9,585 bases of DNA from an uncultured Collinsella sp. (GTDB taxonomy: Bacteria > Actinomycetota > Coriobacteriia > Coriobacteriales > Coriobacteriaceae). Below, one piece after another: positions 1-5,790 of the stretch (positions are counted from its first letter, which is position 1; each line of letters starts with the position of its first letter). Both the position numbers and the translations under genes were made by a program. The notes under the pieces were generated by a model. It saw only the letters and a program-made list of their open reading frames with translations, searched no databases and was not told the origin of the DNA. The stretch is from contig CALKBB010000251.1 in assembly GCA_937989795.1 (NCBI GenBank), positions 1 through 9,585 on the forward strand, written 5' to 3'.

Positions 1-1047
1 GCCGAGGGCGTTTATCTGGCGGCGCAGCTCGCCGATGAGCGTCATGGTGTCGTGCATGAGCGAAAGCGGGGTCTCGGTCGTATCCGCGACCACGGCGGCA
101 CCGGCGACAGCGCCCACATGGTCCAGCACGGTGACGGACTTGGCGGCGCAAAAATCGACAAAGCGCTTGTAGCCGGCACACTTGACCATGCGCTCAGCGG
201 TCTTGCGGGCGGCGGGGTCGATGTCTACGGCCACGATGCGTGCCTGGCGCTCACGTGCTGCCGCCTCGCGCTCGCGTGCCTCGGCAAGCAACTGCTCCCA
301 CAGAGCGGCGTCGTGCAGCTGCCAGCCCTCAAAACCCCAGCGCTCGCGTGCAGCGCCCGGGGCGCGGTCGGTCAGAATGTTCACGGCCTCCAACAGCAGA
401 CCGCCACCGGCGCACGAGGCGTCGACCAGCGTGGGCAGGGCTTCGTTCTCGTAATCGTCGGCCGTCAGCTCGCGCTCGCACAGTGCAGTCCAGCCGACCT
501 GCGCCAGCACTAGGGCAGCGTAGTCGGGGCGCAGCACGTGTGTGCCCTCGCCGGCGCGGGTCGCGGCAGGCGGCAGGCGTTTGAACAGCGGGTCGCCCGA
601 AAGGTCCAGGCCTATGCTCGCGCGGCGCTGACGCAGCGAAAGCAGCAGGTGAACGTCGGGGTCGGCGGCATCGACATCGGCGCGACGGCCCGTGGTCTCG
701 GCCAGGCGGTCGCACAGCGCGTCTTTGGCGCGCAGGGCAGAGAAGTGCGTGTTGCGCAGCTGCTCGGTCACGCCGCGGGCGGTAATGGCGATGGTGGCGC
801 CGGGGCGGATGATGGTCTCCCAAGCGATGTCGTAAACGCCGTCGGCATCCTGCGCCTCAAAGCGCCCAAGCACCACAAACACGCGGCTCGCCAAGCGTGA
901 CCACAGACAGGCGCGGTAGCCTTCTTCAAGCTCGCCCTCAAACGTGGCGCGGCCCTTCAGGCGGCGGACATGCGAAAGCCCGAGGCGTTTAAGCTCATCG
1001 GCGAGTGCGGACTCAAAGCCCTCGGGGCAGCTTGCGTAAAATTCCAT
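1..1047 (-). CDS. RlmL/RlmKL-type 23S rRNA methyltransferase, N-terminal part (partial, runs off left edge)
   Basis: 349 codons are present and the C-terminus lies outside the window. The start ATG (1047-1045) follows AGAGAGGT five bases upstream. The opening MEFYASCPEGFE and the stretch around residues 98-113 (LRNTHFSALRAKDALCD) are typical of the THUMP-type RlmL family, which makes N2-methylguanine in 23S rRNA and is often fused to an RlmK domain. Residues about 1-155 are the N-terminal and THUMP region; a Rossmann methyltransferase domain follows. Motif I is DASCAGGGLLLEA (209-221), where the family usually has DPMCGSGTLLIEA. The acidic SAM-binding strand VAVDIDP (272-278) is kept. The catalytic NPPY motif expected near 321-325 reads VADTTETP. 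This domain may therefore be inactive, leaving RNA binding or a downstream RlmK-like domain. Family assignment is confident; activity is not. Confidence 0.85.
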   Translation of the reverse strand, partial: MEFYASCPEGFESALADELKRLGLSHVRRLKGRATFEGELEEGYRACLWSRLASRVFVVLGRFEAQDADGVYDIAWETIIRPGATIAITARGVTEQLRNTHFSALRAKDALCDRLAETTGRRADVDAADPDVHLLLSLRQRRASIGLDLSGDPLFKRLPPAATRAGEGTHVLRPDYAALVLAQVGWTALCERELTADDYENEALPTLVDASCAGGGLLLEAVNILTDRAPGAARERWGFEGWQLHDAALWEQLLAEAREREAAARERQARIVAVDIDPAARKTAERMVKCAGYKRFVDFCAAKSVTVLDHVGAVAGAAVVADTTETPLSLMHDTMTLIGELRRQINALG

Positions 1048-1074
1048 GGGTGACCTCTCTGGTTGCGTCGCTCC

Positions 1075-1080
1075 ATTATA
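1075..1080 (-). promoter_or_regulatory. Probable -10 box for the rRNA methyltransferase gene
   Basis: The minus strand reads a perfect TATAAT here. It lies about 28 bases upstream of the methyltransferase ATG, leaving a short leader that holds the ribosome binding site. No convincing -35 hexamer is seen at 16-18 bp. The call rests on the -10 and its position. Confidence 0.4.
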
Positions 1081-1084
1081 TGAT
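1079..1084 (+). promoter_or_regulatory. Possible -10 box for the HAD phosphatase gene
   Basis: TATGAT on the plus strand, 38 bases before the HAD ATG at 1123. It overlaps the opposite-strand TATAAT by two bases. No clear -35 is visible. Confidence 0.3.
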
Positions 1085-1122
1085 GGATACTTCGTTTACT
1101 CTCGCCCCCGAAAGGAACCCAT

Positions 1123-1950
1123 ATGATTGATGCGTGCCCCGATTCCGCCGTGCTCTTTTTTGACGTGGACGGCACGCTGACGTCGTTCGATCCCGACGAT
1201 ATGACCGATAAGGACTTTTCGGCGGTTCGCCCCTCGCAGATGGTCGTCGAGGCGTTTCATCGTCTGCGCGACGCGGGGCACAAGGCGTTTATCTGCACGG
1301 GTCGCCCCTTGTGGCTGATTGCCGATGGTCTGCGTGCTTTGGAGCCTGCGGGTGTCGTTGCCATGGCGGGAGCGACGCTCGAGGTCGAGGGCCGCGTGGT
1401 GCATGAGGACTGCTTTGACGAGGACGTTATTGAGGAGCTTGCGCGCCGTATGGCCGCGGCAGGGATTGAGGCCTTTTTCGAGACCAACGTGGCTACTTTT
1501 GCCCTGGAACCCGCGGGTGTTGAGCAGTCGTCTCTGATCGGCACTTCTGTGGTGCACAGCACCGAGGAAATGCGCGTCGACGGCAGTCTGCGCGTGGGCA
1601 AGGTATGCCTCAGTGTGCCCAGTTTGGCTCGCGTGGCCAACGATGACGGCTTTATCGATCGCGAGTTTGAGCTGTGCAACACCGGTGGCCAGAATCGCGA
1701 GCTGAGCCCCAAGGGCATTGACAAGGGCGTGGGCGTGGCGCGAGCGCTGGAATACCTGGGTCGCACCGGCAACGCGCGCACCTTTGGCTTTGGCGATTCC
1801 GGCAACGATCTGGGTATGCTCGCCGCTGTCGAGACGGCCGTGGCCATGGGCAACGCTATGCCCGAGGTCAAGGCGCTCGCCGACTACGTGACTGATGATG
1901 TCGCACACGACGGCACCGTCACAGCGATGCAGCATTTCGGCCTCATCTAA
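1123..1950 (+). CDS. Cof-type HAD-superfamily phosphatase
   Basis: 275 aa, the usual length for Cof-like (HAD IIB) phosphatases, which are cytosolic Mg-dependent enzymes acting mostly on small sugar or nucleotide phosphates. All four HAD motifs are visible. Motif I is DVDGT (14-18), with both aspartates. Motif II is CTGR (58-61). A lysine of motif III lies within SPKGIDKG (195-202). Motif IV is GFGDSGND (222-229), supplying the metal-binding aspartates. The segment between motifs II and III, about residues 85-190, is the C2-type cap that sets substrate choice. The start is supported by AAAGGA about seven bases upstream. The gene stands alone, divergent from the rRNA methyltransferase and followed 194 bp later by the transaldolase. 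The substrate cannot be told from sequence, because members of this family are promiscuous. Confidence 0.9.
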   Translation: MIDACPDSAVLFFDVDGTLTSFDPDDMTDKDFSAVRPSQMVVEAFHRLRDAGHKAFICTGRPLWLIADGLRALEPAGVVAMAGATLEVEGRVVHEDCFDEDVIEELARRMAAAGIEAFFETNVATFALEPAGVEQSSLIGTSVVHSTEEMRVDGSLRVGKVCLSVPSLARVANDDGFIDREFELCNTGGQNRELSPKGIDKGVGVARALEYLGRTGNARTFGFGDSGNDLGMLAAVETAVAMGNAMPEVKALADYVTDDVAHDGTVTAMQHFGLI

Positions 1951-2144
1951 TGAATCCCACGTTCTGACGTTTGCTCAAACTGCGACTCTTTGCTTTTGCA
2001 TGCTCAATCGATTTATCAATCCAAACACTGAGGTGTTTATACCGTTCGCCGAGAAGATAAAAAAACCGCAGCTCACGCCTTGATAAACGTAGGTAAAGTG
2101 TTTAGCAGTTTAACGCCCATGTGCAAGCGAAAGGAATCAGGCAG
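1951..2144. other. Intergenic stretch between HAD phosphatase and transaldolase
   Basis: This 194-bp stretch is more AT-rich than the genes. It contains a short hairpin, AAACAC (2023-2028) with GTGTTT (2033-2038), and an A-tract near 2059-2065. No hairpin followed by a T-run was found, so no HAD terminator is called. A TTGATA at 2080-2085 could be a -35 for the transaldolase, but the matching -10 is poor. Confidence 0.4.
2129..2136 (+). promoter_or_regulatory. Ribosome binding site that fixes the transaldolase start
   Basis: GAAAGGAA ends eight bases before the ATG at 2145. A GTG at 2121 is in frame but would place this site inside the coding region. The protein from 2145 begins MAIKVFADGA, which matches how this family starts. 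Confidence 0.7.
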
Positions 2145-2849
2145 ATGGCAATCAAGGTGTTCGCTGACGGTGCAAACCTCGAGGGCATGCTCGACATGTA
2201 CGAGAACGGCAACGTTCAGGGTTTCACGACCAACCCGTCCCTTATGAAGAAGGGCGGCGTGACGGATTACCGCGCGTTTGCCAAGGAGGTCCTGGCCCAC
2301 ATCACCGATGTGTCCGTCTCGTTTGAGGTCTTTGCCGACGACGTCGAGACCATGGAGGTCGAGGCGCGCGAGATCGCTACCTGGGCCGAGAACGTCTACG
2401 TCAAGATTCCGTGCGTGACCACCAAGGGCGAGTCCACCGCCGAGCTGGTGCGCAAGCTTTCGGCCGACGGCATCAAGGTCAACGTCACCACCATCTTTAC
2501 GCCTACGCAGGTTGATGAGATGGTCGAGGCCGTCGACGCCGAGACGCCGTCCATCATCTCGCTCTTTGCCGGCCGCATCGCCGATACCGGCGTCGACCCC
2601 ATTCCGTTTATGACGGAGTCGGTCAAGAAGGCCGCCGCAAAGCCCAACTGCGAGGTCCTGTGGGCGTCCACGCGCGAGCTCATCAACATTTACCAGGCCG
2701 AGGCCTGCGGTTGCCAGATCATTACGGTGCCCAACAGCATCCTGGCCAAGCGCAAGAACATTGGTCGCGACCCGTACGAGGTCTCGCTCGACACCGTGCG
2801 CGGCTTTGCCAAGGATATCGCGGCGCTCGGTTTCCATATCCTGCCGTAG
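2145..2849 (+). CDS. Transaldolase, small Staphylococcus aureus type
   Basis: 234 aa, a single TIM-barrel class I aldolase of the transaldolase/fructose-6-phosphate aldolase superfamily. Transaldolase moves a dihydroxyacetone unit between sugar phosphates in the non-oxidative pentose phosphate pathway in the cytosol. Seen directly: the phosphate and substrate loop TTNPSL (28-33), YVKIP (85-89) with the Schiff-base lysine at K87, the barrel strand FAGRIADTGVDP (141-152) and WASTREL (173-179). The N-terminus KVFADGANLEGM and the GVTDYRAFAKEVL segment are typical of the S. aureus-type subfamily (TIGR02134, named from memory). Length and motif order look intact. A GTG 24 bases upstream is rejected as the start because the ribosome binding site lies between it and the ATG. 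The last seven residues, LGFHILP, reappear in frame 52 codons downstream (see repeat entries). No other pentose-phosphate gene adjoins it. Fructose-6-phosphate aldolase activity cannot be excluded. Confidence 0.9.
   Translation: MAIKVFADGANLEGMLDMYENGNVQGFTTNPSLMKKGGVTDYRAFAKEVLAHITDVSVSFEVFADDVETMEVEAREIATWAENVYVKIPCVTTKGESTAELVRKLSADGIKVNVTTIFTPTQVDEMVEAVDAETPSIISLFAGRIADTGVDPIPFMTESVKKAAAKPNCEVLWASTRELINIYQAEACGCQIITVPNSILAKRKNIGRDPYEVSLDTVRGFAKDIAALGFHILP
2822..2849 (+). repeat. Direct repeat copy A: 3' end of the transaldolase gene
   Basis: These 28 bases cover the last codons (A-L-G-F-H-I-L-P-stop) and match 2978-3005 at 25 of 28 positions. Two mismatches are synonymous (CTC/CTT, GGT/GGC). 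The third turns the TAG stop into TGG. Confidence 0.8.
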
Positions 2850-2850
2850 C

Positions 2851-2881
2851 GCGAACACCGACTGTACCGTGGGCTGTTCGC
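2851..2881 (+). repeat. Inverted repeat just after the transaldolase stop
   Basis: GCGAACA (2851-2857) and TGTTCGC (2875-2881) are exact inverted arms with a 17-base loop. No T-run follows, so it is not a classic terminator. Confidence 0.5.
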
Positions 2882-2882
2882 T

Positions 2883-2948
2883 CCGGCCTTTCCTTTCCCT
2901 ATCGCTCACGCGCTCCGCGAGGGTCGCGCTAGGCAAAGGAAAGGCCGG
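2883..2948. repeat. Long palindromic hairpin element
   Basis: CCGGCCTTTCCTTT (2883-2896) and AAAGGAAAGGCCGG (2935-2948) are perfect 14-bp inverted arms. After a C-C mismatch the stem continues, CCTATCGC (2898-2905) with GCGCTAGG (2926-2933), at 7 of 8 pairs. The centre can form a further small CGCG/CGCG stem (2909-2912 with 2916-2919). There is no T-run on either side, so it does not look like a terminator. It could be a dispersed palindromic repeat or a MITE-like insertion. It lies between the two copies of the transaldolase 3' end. Confidence 0.7.
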
Positions 2949-2977
2949 GGCTGCCGGTACGAGCTTGCCAGCAAGTT

Positions 2978-3005
2978 GGCGCTTGGCTTCCATATCCTGC
3001 CGTGG
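2978..3005 (+). repeat. Direct repeat copy B: in-frame echo of the transaldolase 3' end
   Basis: This copy lies exactly 156 bases (52 codons) after copy A and in the same frame. It encodes LGFHILP followed by Trp instead of stop. Just upstream the same frame reads ELASKLA, loosely like the GFAKDIA before the real C-terminus. It has no start or other coding support and is best read as a remnant of a duplicated or recombined gene end. Confidence 0.65.
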
Positions 3006-3053
3006 GCAAAGGTACCCCCGCCTGCGCCGTGCAAAATTGAGAGTATTCAGCAA
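3006..3053 (+). repeat. Left arm of block-conserved inverted repeat pair 1
   Basis: 48 bases built as GCAAAGGTACCCCC, nine variable bases, GTGCAAAAT, three variable bases, GAGTATTC, one variable base, GCAA. The same blocks with the same gap lengths occur inverted at 3176-3223. The pair encloses 122 bp that contain the intrinsic terminator at 3091-3137. Confidence 0.75.
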
Positions 3054-3090
3054 GGTAAAGGTCTTTATCAGTTGACCGAAGCATGGAACG

Positions 3091-3137
3091 GCCCCCGTTT
3101 TGGCTCTGACGACGCTAAAACGGGGGCTGTTTTTTTT
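3091..3137 (+). terminator. Strong intrinsic terminator for the transaldolase transcript
   Basis: GCCCCCGTTTTGGC (3091-3104) pairs with GCTAAAACGGGGGC (3114-3127), a 14-bp stem with one G-T wobble and a nine-base loop. TG and a run of eight T follow at 3130-3137. The T-run is only on the plus strand, so it serves the transaldolase side, about 240 bases past its stop codon. It offers the convergent Tex gene no U-tract. Confidence 0.9.
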
Positions 3138-3175
3138 GCTTTTTCGTCTCTGAGGGGCATCCGGAACGGTGGAAT

Positions 3176-3223
3176 TTGCAGAATACTCGCGATTTTGCAC
3201 ATCGCTACAGGGGGTACCTTTGC
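3176..3223 (-). repeat. Right arm of block-conserved inverted repeat pair 1
   Basis: Read on the minus strand, this is the same 48-base design as 3006-3053: four blocks of 14, 9, 8 and 4 bases identical, gaps of 9, 3 and 1 base kept in length but changed in sequence. It begins ten bases beyond the Tex stop codon. Confidence 0.75.
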
Positions 3224-3232
3224 TTTGGCGGT

Positions 3233-5380
3233 TTACTTGCCCTGTACCATGGTGAGGGAAATCTTTTTGCGGTCGCGATCGACCTTCTCGACCCACACCT
3301 TGACCGTGTCACCGACGCGCACCACGTCGCTCGGGTGCTTGACAAAGCGGTTGGCCAGCTTGGAGATATGCACGAGGCCGTCCTGGTGCACGCCCACGTC
3401 GACGAACGCGCCAAAGTCGACGACGTTGCGCACCGTGCCCTTGAGCTCCATGCCCGGCTCCAGGTCGTCGATAGAAAGTGCCGAGCGGCTAAAGACCACC
3501 TCGGGCGCGTCGTCGCGCGGGTCGCGACCGGGCTTCTTGAGCTCGTTGACGATATCGATGAGCGTCAGGGTGCCGCAGTCCAGGTCGCTTGCCAGCGTCG
3601 AGATGCTGCCCAGACGGCGCTCGATGTCGGGCACGCCGCCGCGGCTGAGCTCGCTGGCTTTAACGCCTGCGCGCTCCAGGACGGACGTGGCCACCTCGTA
3701 GCTCTCGGGGTGGACACTTGTCGCGTCGAGTGGGTTCTTGCCGCCGCTGATGCGCAGGAAGCCCGCGGCGTTGAGATATGCCTTGGGTCCCAACTTGGGG
3801 ACCTTCTTGAGCTGGCGGCGATCGGTGAAGGCGCCGTGTTCCTCGCGGTAGGCCACGATGTTTTTGGCAACGCTCGGCGTGATGCCCGATACGTATCCCA
3901 GCAGGCTTGCGCTCGCGGTGTTTACGTCGACGCCCACGCGGTTGACGACGTCCTCCACCACATGTCCCAGGGTGCGCGAAAGCTCTGCCTGGTCAAGGTC
4001 GTGCTGGTACTGGCCCACACCGATGGACTGGGGCGGAATCTTGACGAGCTCTGCCAACGGATCCTGCAGGCGGCGGCCCAGGCTCATGGCGCCACGCACG
4101 GTGACGTCCAGATCGGGATACTCCTGGCTGGCGAGCTCGGAGGCGGAGTACACCGATGCGCCGGCCTCGTTGACGATGGTGTATCGTAGCCCGGGCGCCT
4201 GCTCGGCAATGAACTCCGAGACGACTTCCTCGGTCTCACGGCTGGCGGTGCCGTTGCCGATGACGATAGTGTTGACGCCGTCCTTCTTGACGAGGCGGGC
4301 GAGTTCGCGCTTGGTGCCGGCGACGTCGTGGCGCGGCTTGGTGGGATAGACCACGCCGTGGTCGAGCAGCTTGCCGGTCTCGTCCATGACGGCGATCTTG
4401 CAGCCGGTGCGATAGCCCGGATCGAGCGCGAGCACGCGGGCGCCGCGCACGGGGCGCGCCGAGAGCAGGCCCTCGAGATTCTTGGCAAAGACGTTGATGG
4501 CCTCGGTCTGGGCGCGAACGGTGAGTTTGGCGCGGGCCTCGCGCTCCAGCGAGGGGGCCATGAGGCGCTTGTAGCCGTCGGCGATGGCGGCATCGAAGAT
4601 GGGGGCAAACACGCCCTGACGGCGGGGCCAACGGCTTCCGAGGCGTGCGGTGGCGGCGGCGCCGTCGACGTTCACGCGCACGCGGAGCTTGCCCTCGCGC
4701 TCACCGCGATCGATAGCCAACACGCGGTGGTTGGGTATACGGCGCAGCGGCTCGTCATAGCTGTAGTACGGCTCGTAGGGGGTCTTCTCGGCGGGGTCGG
4801 TGGCTTCGACGACGATATCGGCGGTGTTTTGCGTAAAGGCGCGCAGGTCGGCGACGTTCTCGGGGTCCTCGGCTACCGTTTCGGCCACGATGTCGGCGGC
4901 ACCGGCGAGCGCCTTTTCGGGCGTGTCGAAGCCGGCCTCATCATTGACGTATACCGCGGCGGCGTCGAGCGCGCTGCCCTTGGCCGAGGCTTGCATGATG
5001 ATCATGTTGGCGAGCGGCTCCAGGCCGGCCTCGCGGGCCTTCTGCGCGCGGGTCATGCGCTTTTTGCGGTAGGGCTTGTAGAGGTCCTCGACGCGCTGGA
5101 GCTGCGTGGCCTCGCGAATCTGCTGCTCGAGTTCGGGCGTGAGTTTGCCCTGGGCATCGATAAGCAGGATGACGTCCTCTTTACGCTGCTCAAGATTGCG
5201 CAGGTAGGACAGGCGCTCGTCGAGGGCGCGCAGGGCGACGTCGTCCATGCCGCCCGTGGCCTCCTTGCGGTAGCGCGAGATAAAGGGAATGGTGTTGCCC
5301 TCGTCGATGAGCTTGACGGCCGCTTCGATGTTGGCGGCCTTAAGGTTGAGCTCGCAGGCGAGCTGGGCGATAAGATCCAT
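3233..5380 (-). CDS. tex: Tex family RNA-binding protein (YhgF-like transcription accessory protein)
   Basis: 715 aa from ATG 5380-5378. Tex proteins are cytosolic, bind nucleic acid and affect transcription and stress or toxin-gene regulation; the exact role differs between species. Visible parts in order: a helical Tex N-terminal domain (about 1-190) with the family stretch IPFISRYRKEATGGMDD (31-47); a YqgF/RNase H-like domain (about 314-440) beginning ARVLALDPGYRTGCKIAVMD; helix-hairpin-helix repeats (about 485-545, GYVSGITPSVAKNIVAYRE and VPKLGPKAYLNAAGF); and an S1 domain at the end (about 641-713, GTVRNVVDFGAFVDVGVHQDGLVHIS). Length and order match the family. The frame is open up to 5467, but AAGGAG four bases before the ATG at 5380 and the typical N-terminus MDLIAQLACELNL decide the start. 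It is convergent with the transaldolase and appears monocistronic. Confidence 0.95.
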   Translation of the reverse strand: MDLIAQLACELNLKAANIEAAVKLIDEGNTIPFISRYRKEATGGMDDVALRALDERLSYLRNLEQRKEDVILLIDAQGKLTPELEQQIREATQLQRVEDLYKPYRKKRMTRAQKAREAGLEPLANMIIMQASAKGSALDAAAVYVNDEAGFDTPEKALAGAADIVAETVAEDPENVADLRAFTQNTADIVVEATDPAEKTPYEPYYSYDEPLRRIPNHRVLAIDRGEREGKLRVRVNVDGAAATARLGSRWPRRQGVFAPIFDAAIADGYKRLMAPSLEREARAKLTVRAQTEAINVFAKNLEGLLSARPVRGARVLALDPGYRTGCKIAVMDETGKLLDHGVVYPTKPRHDVAGTKRELARLVKKDGVNTIVIGNGTASRETEEVVSEFIAEQAPGLRYTIVNEAGASVYSASELASQEYPDLDVTVRGAMSLGRRLQDPLAELVKIPPQSIGVGQYQHDLDQAELSRTLGHVVEDVVNRVGVDVNTASASLLGYVSGITPSVAKNIVAYREEHGAFTDRRQLKKVPKLGPKAYLNAAGFLRISGGKNPLDATSVHPESYEVATSVLERAGVKASELSRGGVPDIERRLGSISTLASDLDCGTLTLIDIVNELKKPGRDPRDDAPEVVFSRSALSIDDLEPGMELKGTVRNVVDFGAFVDVGVHQDGLVHISKLANRFVKHPSDVVRVGDTVKVWVEKVDRDRKKISLTMVQGK

Positions 5381-5384
5381 GGGA

Positions 5385-5390
5385 CTCCTT
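5385..5390 (-). promoter_or_regulatory. tex: Ribosome binding site that fixes the Tex start
   Basis: AAGGAG on the minus strand, four bases upstream of the ATG at 5380. It rules against the longer in-frame start at 5467, whose extra 29 residues do not resemble Tex. Confidence 0.75.
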
Positions 5391-5461
5391 GCGTTTAAGG
5401 TGCGTTTGCAGCACAGGGCTACCAAGGATACCACCCGTCTCAAAAGACTGTTTTGGAGCCG

Positions 5462-5514
5462 CGCCACGAAAACGACCTATCTACTACGTTTGAACCGTAT
5501 GGGTCGACCATGCC
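5462..5514 (+). repeat. Left arm of block-conserved inverted repeat pair 2
   Basis: 53 bases: CGCCACGAAA, four variable bases, CCTATCTACTACGTTT, a variable stretch of about 12, then TC-any-ACCATGCC. An equal-length inverted copy lies at 5571-5623. It sits 82-134 bases upstream of the Tex start codon, so it could overlap the Tex control region. Confidence 0.75.
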
Positions 5515-5570
5515 TGGTTTTACCGAAAATCGGCAAGCCGTCTACCTGCGGTTTTTATTTCGCGATATTT

Positions 5571-5623
5571 GGCATGGTTGAGGGCGATCGGTTAAACGTA
5601 GTAGATAGGCGCATTTCGTGGCG
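5571..5623 (-). repeat. Right arm of block-conserved inverted repeat pair 2
   Basis: On the minus strand it repeats the blocks of 5462-5514 with the same spacing: 26 bases of exact match in the first two blocks and 39 of 53 overall. The 56 bp between the arms contain the small palindrome CCGAAAATCGG (5523-5533) and a T-rich stretch. Confidence 0.75.
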
Positions 5624-5679
5624 AACGAACCAAGCCAAGGTACAAAATAGCCCCCGTCCTAGAAAAATCATCGGCAAGG

Positions 5680-5719
5680 TAGCAAAATGCCCCGCGGGTA
5701 GGAGGCTGCTCGCGGGGCA
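5680..5719 (-). terminator. Probable intrinsic terminator of the SDR-MFS-Gfo/Idh unit
   Basis: Read on the minus strand, TGCCCCGCG and CGCGGGGCA (5711-5719 and 5688-5696) form a perfect 9-bp GC-rich stem with a 14-base loop, followed by TTTTGC. It lies about 70 bases past the Gfo/Idh stop. The T-run is short, so termination may be partial. Confidence 0.5.
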
Positions 5720-5790
5720 AAGAAGAGGGGCTTATTTGCGGCGGTCCGAGGTGCTCGGCGTGGAGTTTTATCGTGGCCCACCCTAAGGCA

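Larger units (their letters stand above)
5381..5790. other. 410-bp gene-free region between Tex and the Gfo/Idh gene
   Basis: The region holds the Tex leader (5381 to about 5430), inverted repeat pair 2 (5462-5623), an imperfect direct repeat (about 5636-5656 and 5675-5694) and a GC-rich hairpin (5688-5719). A minus-strand TGGTATCCT near 5426-5434 could be an extended -10 for tex, but there is no good -35. No coding sequence with a ribosome binding site and family resemblance was found on either strand. Confidence 0.55.

Noticed and set aside
2121..2144. GTG start giving the transaldolase eight more residues
   Set aside because: The ribosome binding site GAAAGGAA lies inside this extension, and the family N-terminus begins at the later ATG.
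2073..3296. 407-codon minus-strand open frame opposite the transaldolase
   Set aside because: Antisense to the transaldolase and across the terminator and repeats. The composition is that of a shadow frame, with no recognisable domain.
2850..3701. Stop-codon readthrough extending the transaldolase through the echo sequence
   Set aside because: The frame stays open past TAG, but most of it is antisense to tex and the proper family length ends at the TAG. A remnant explains the echo better than readthrough.
3176..5398. Long plus-strand open frames (337 and 356 codons) opposite tex
   Set aside because: Shadow frames of the Tex coding sequence. No ribosome binding site or family resemblance, while the minus-strand Tex protein is intact over its full length.
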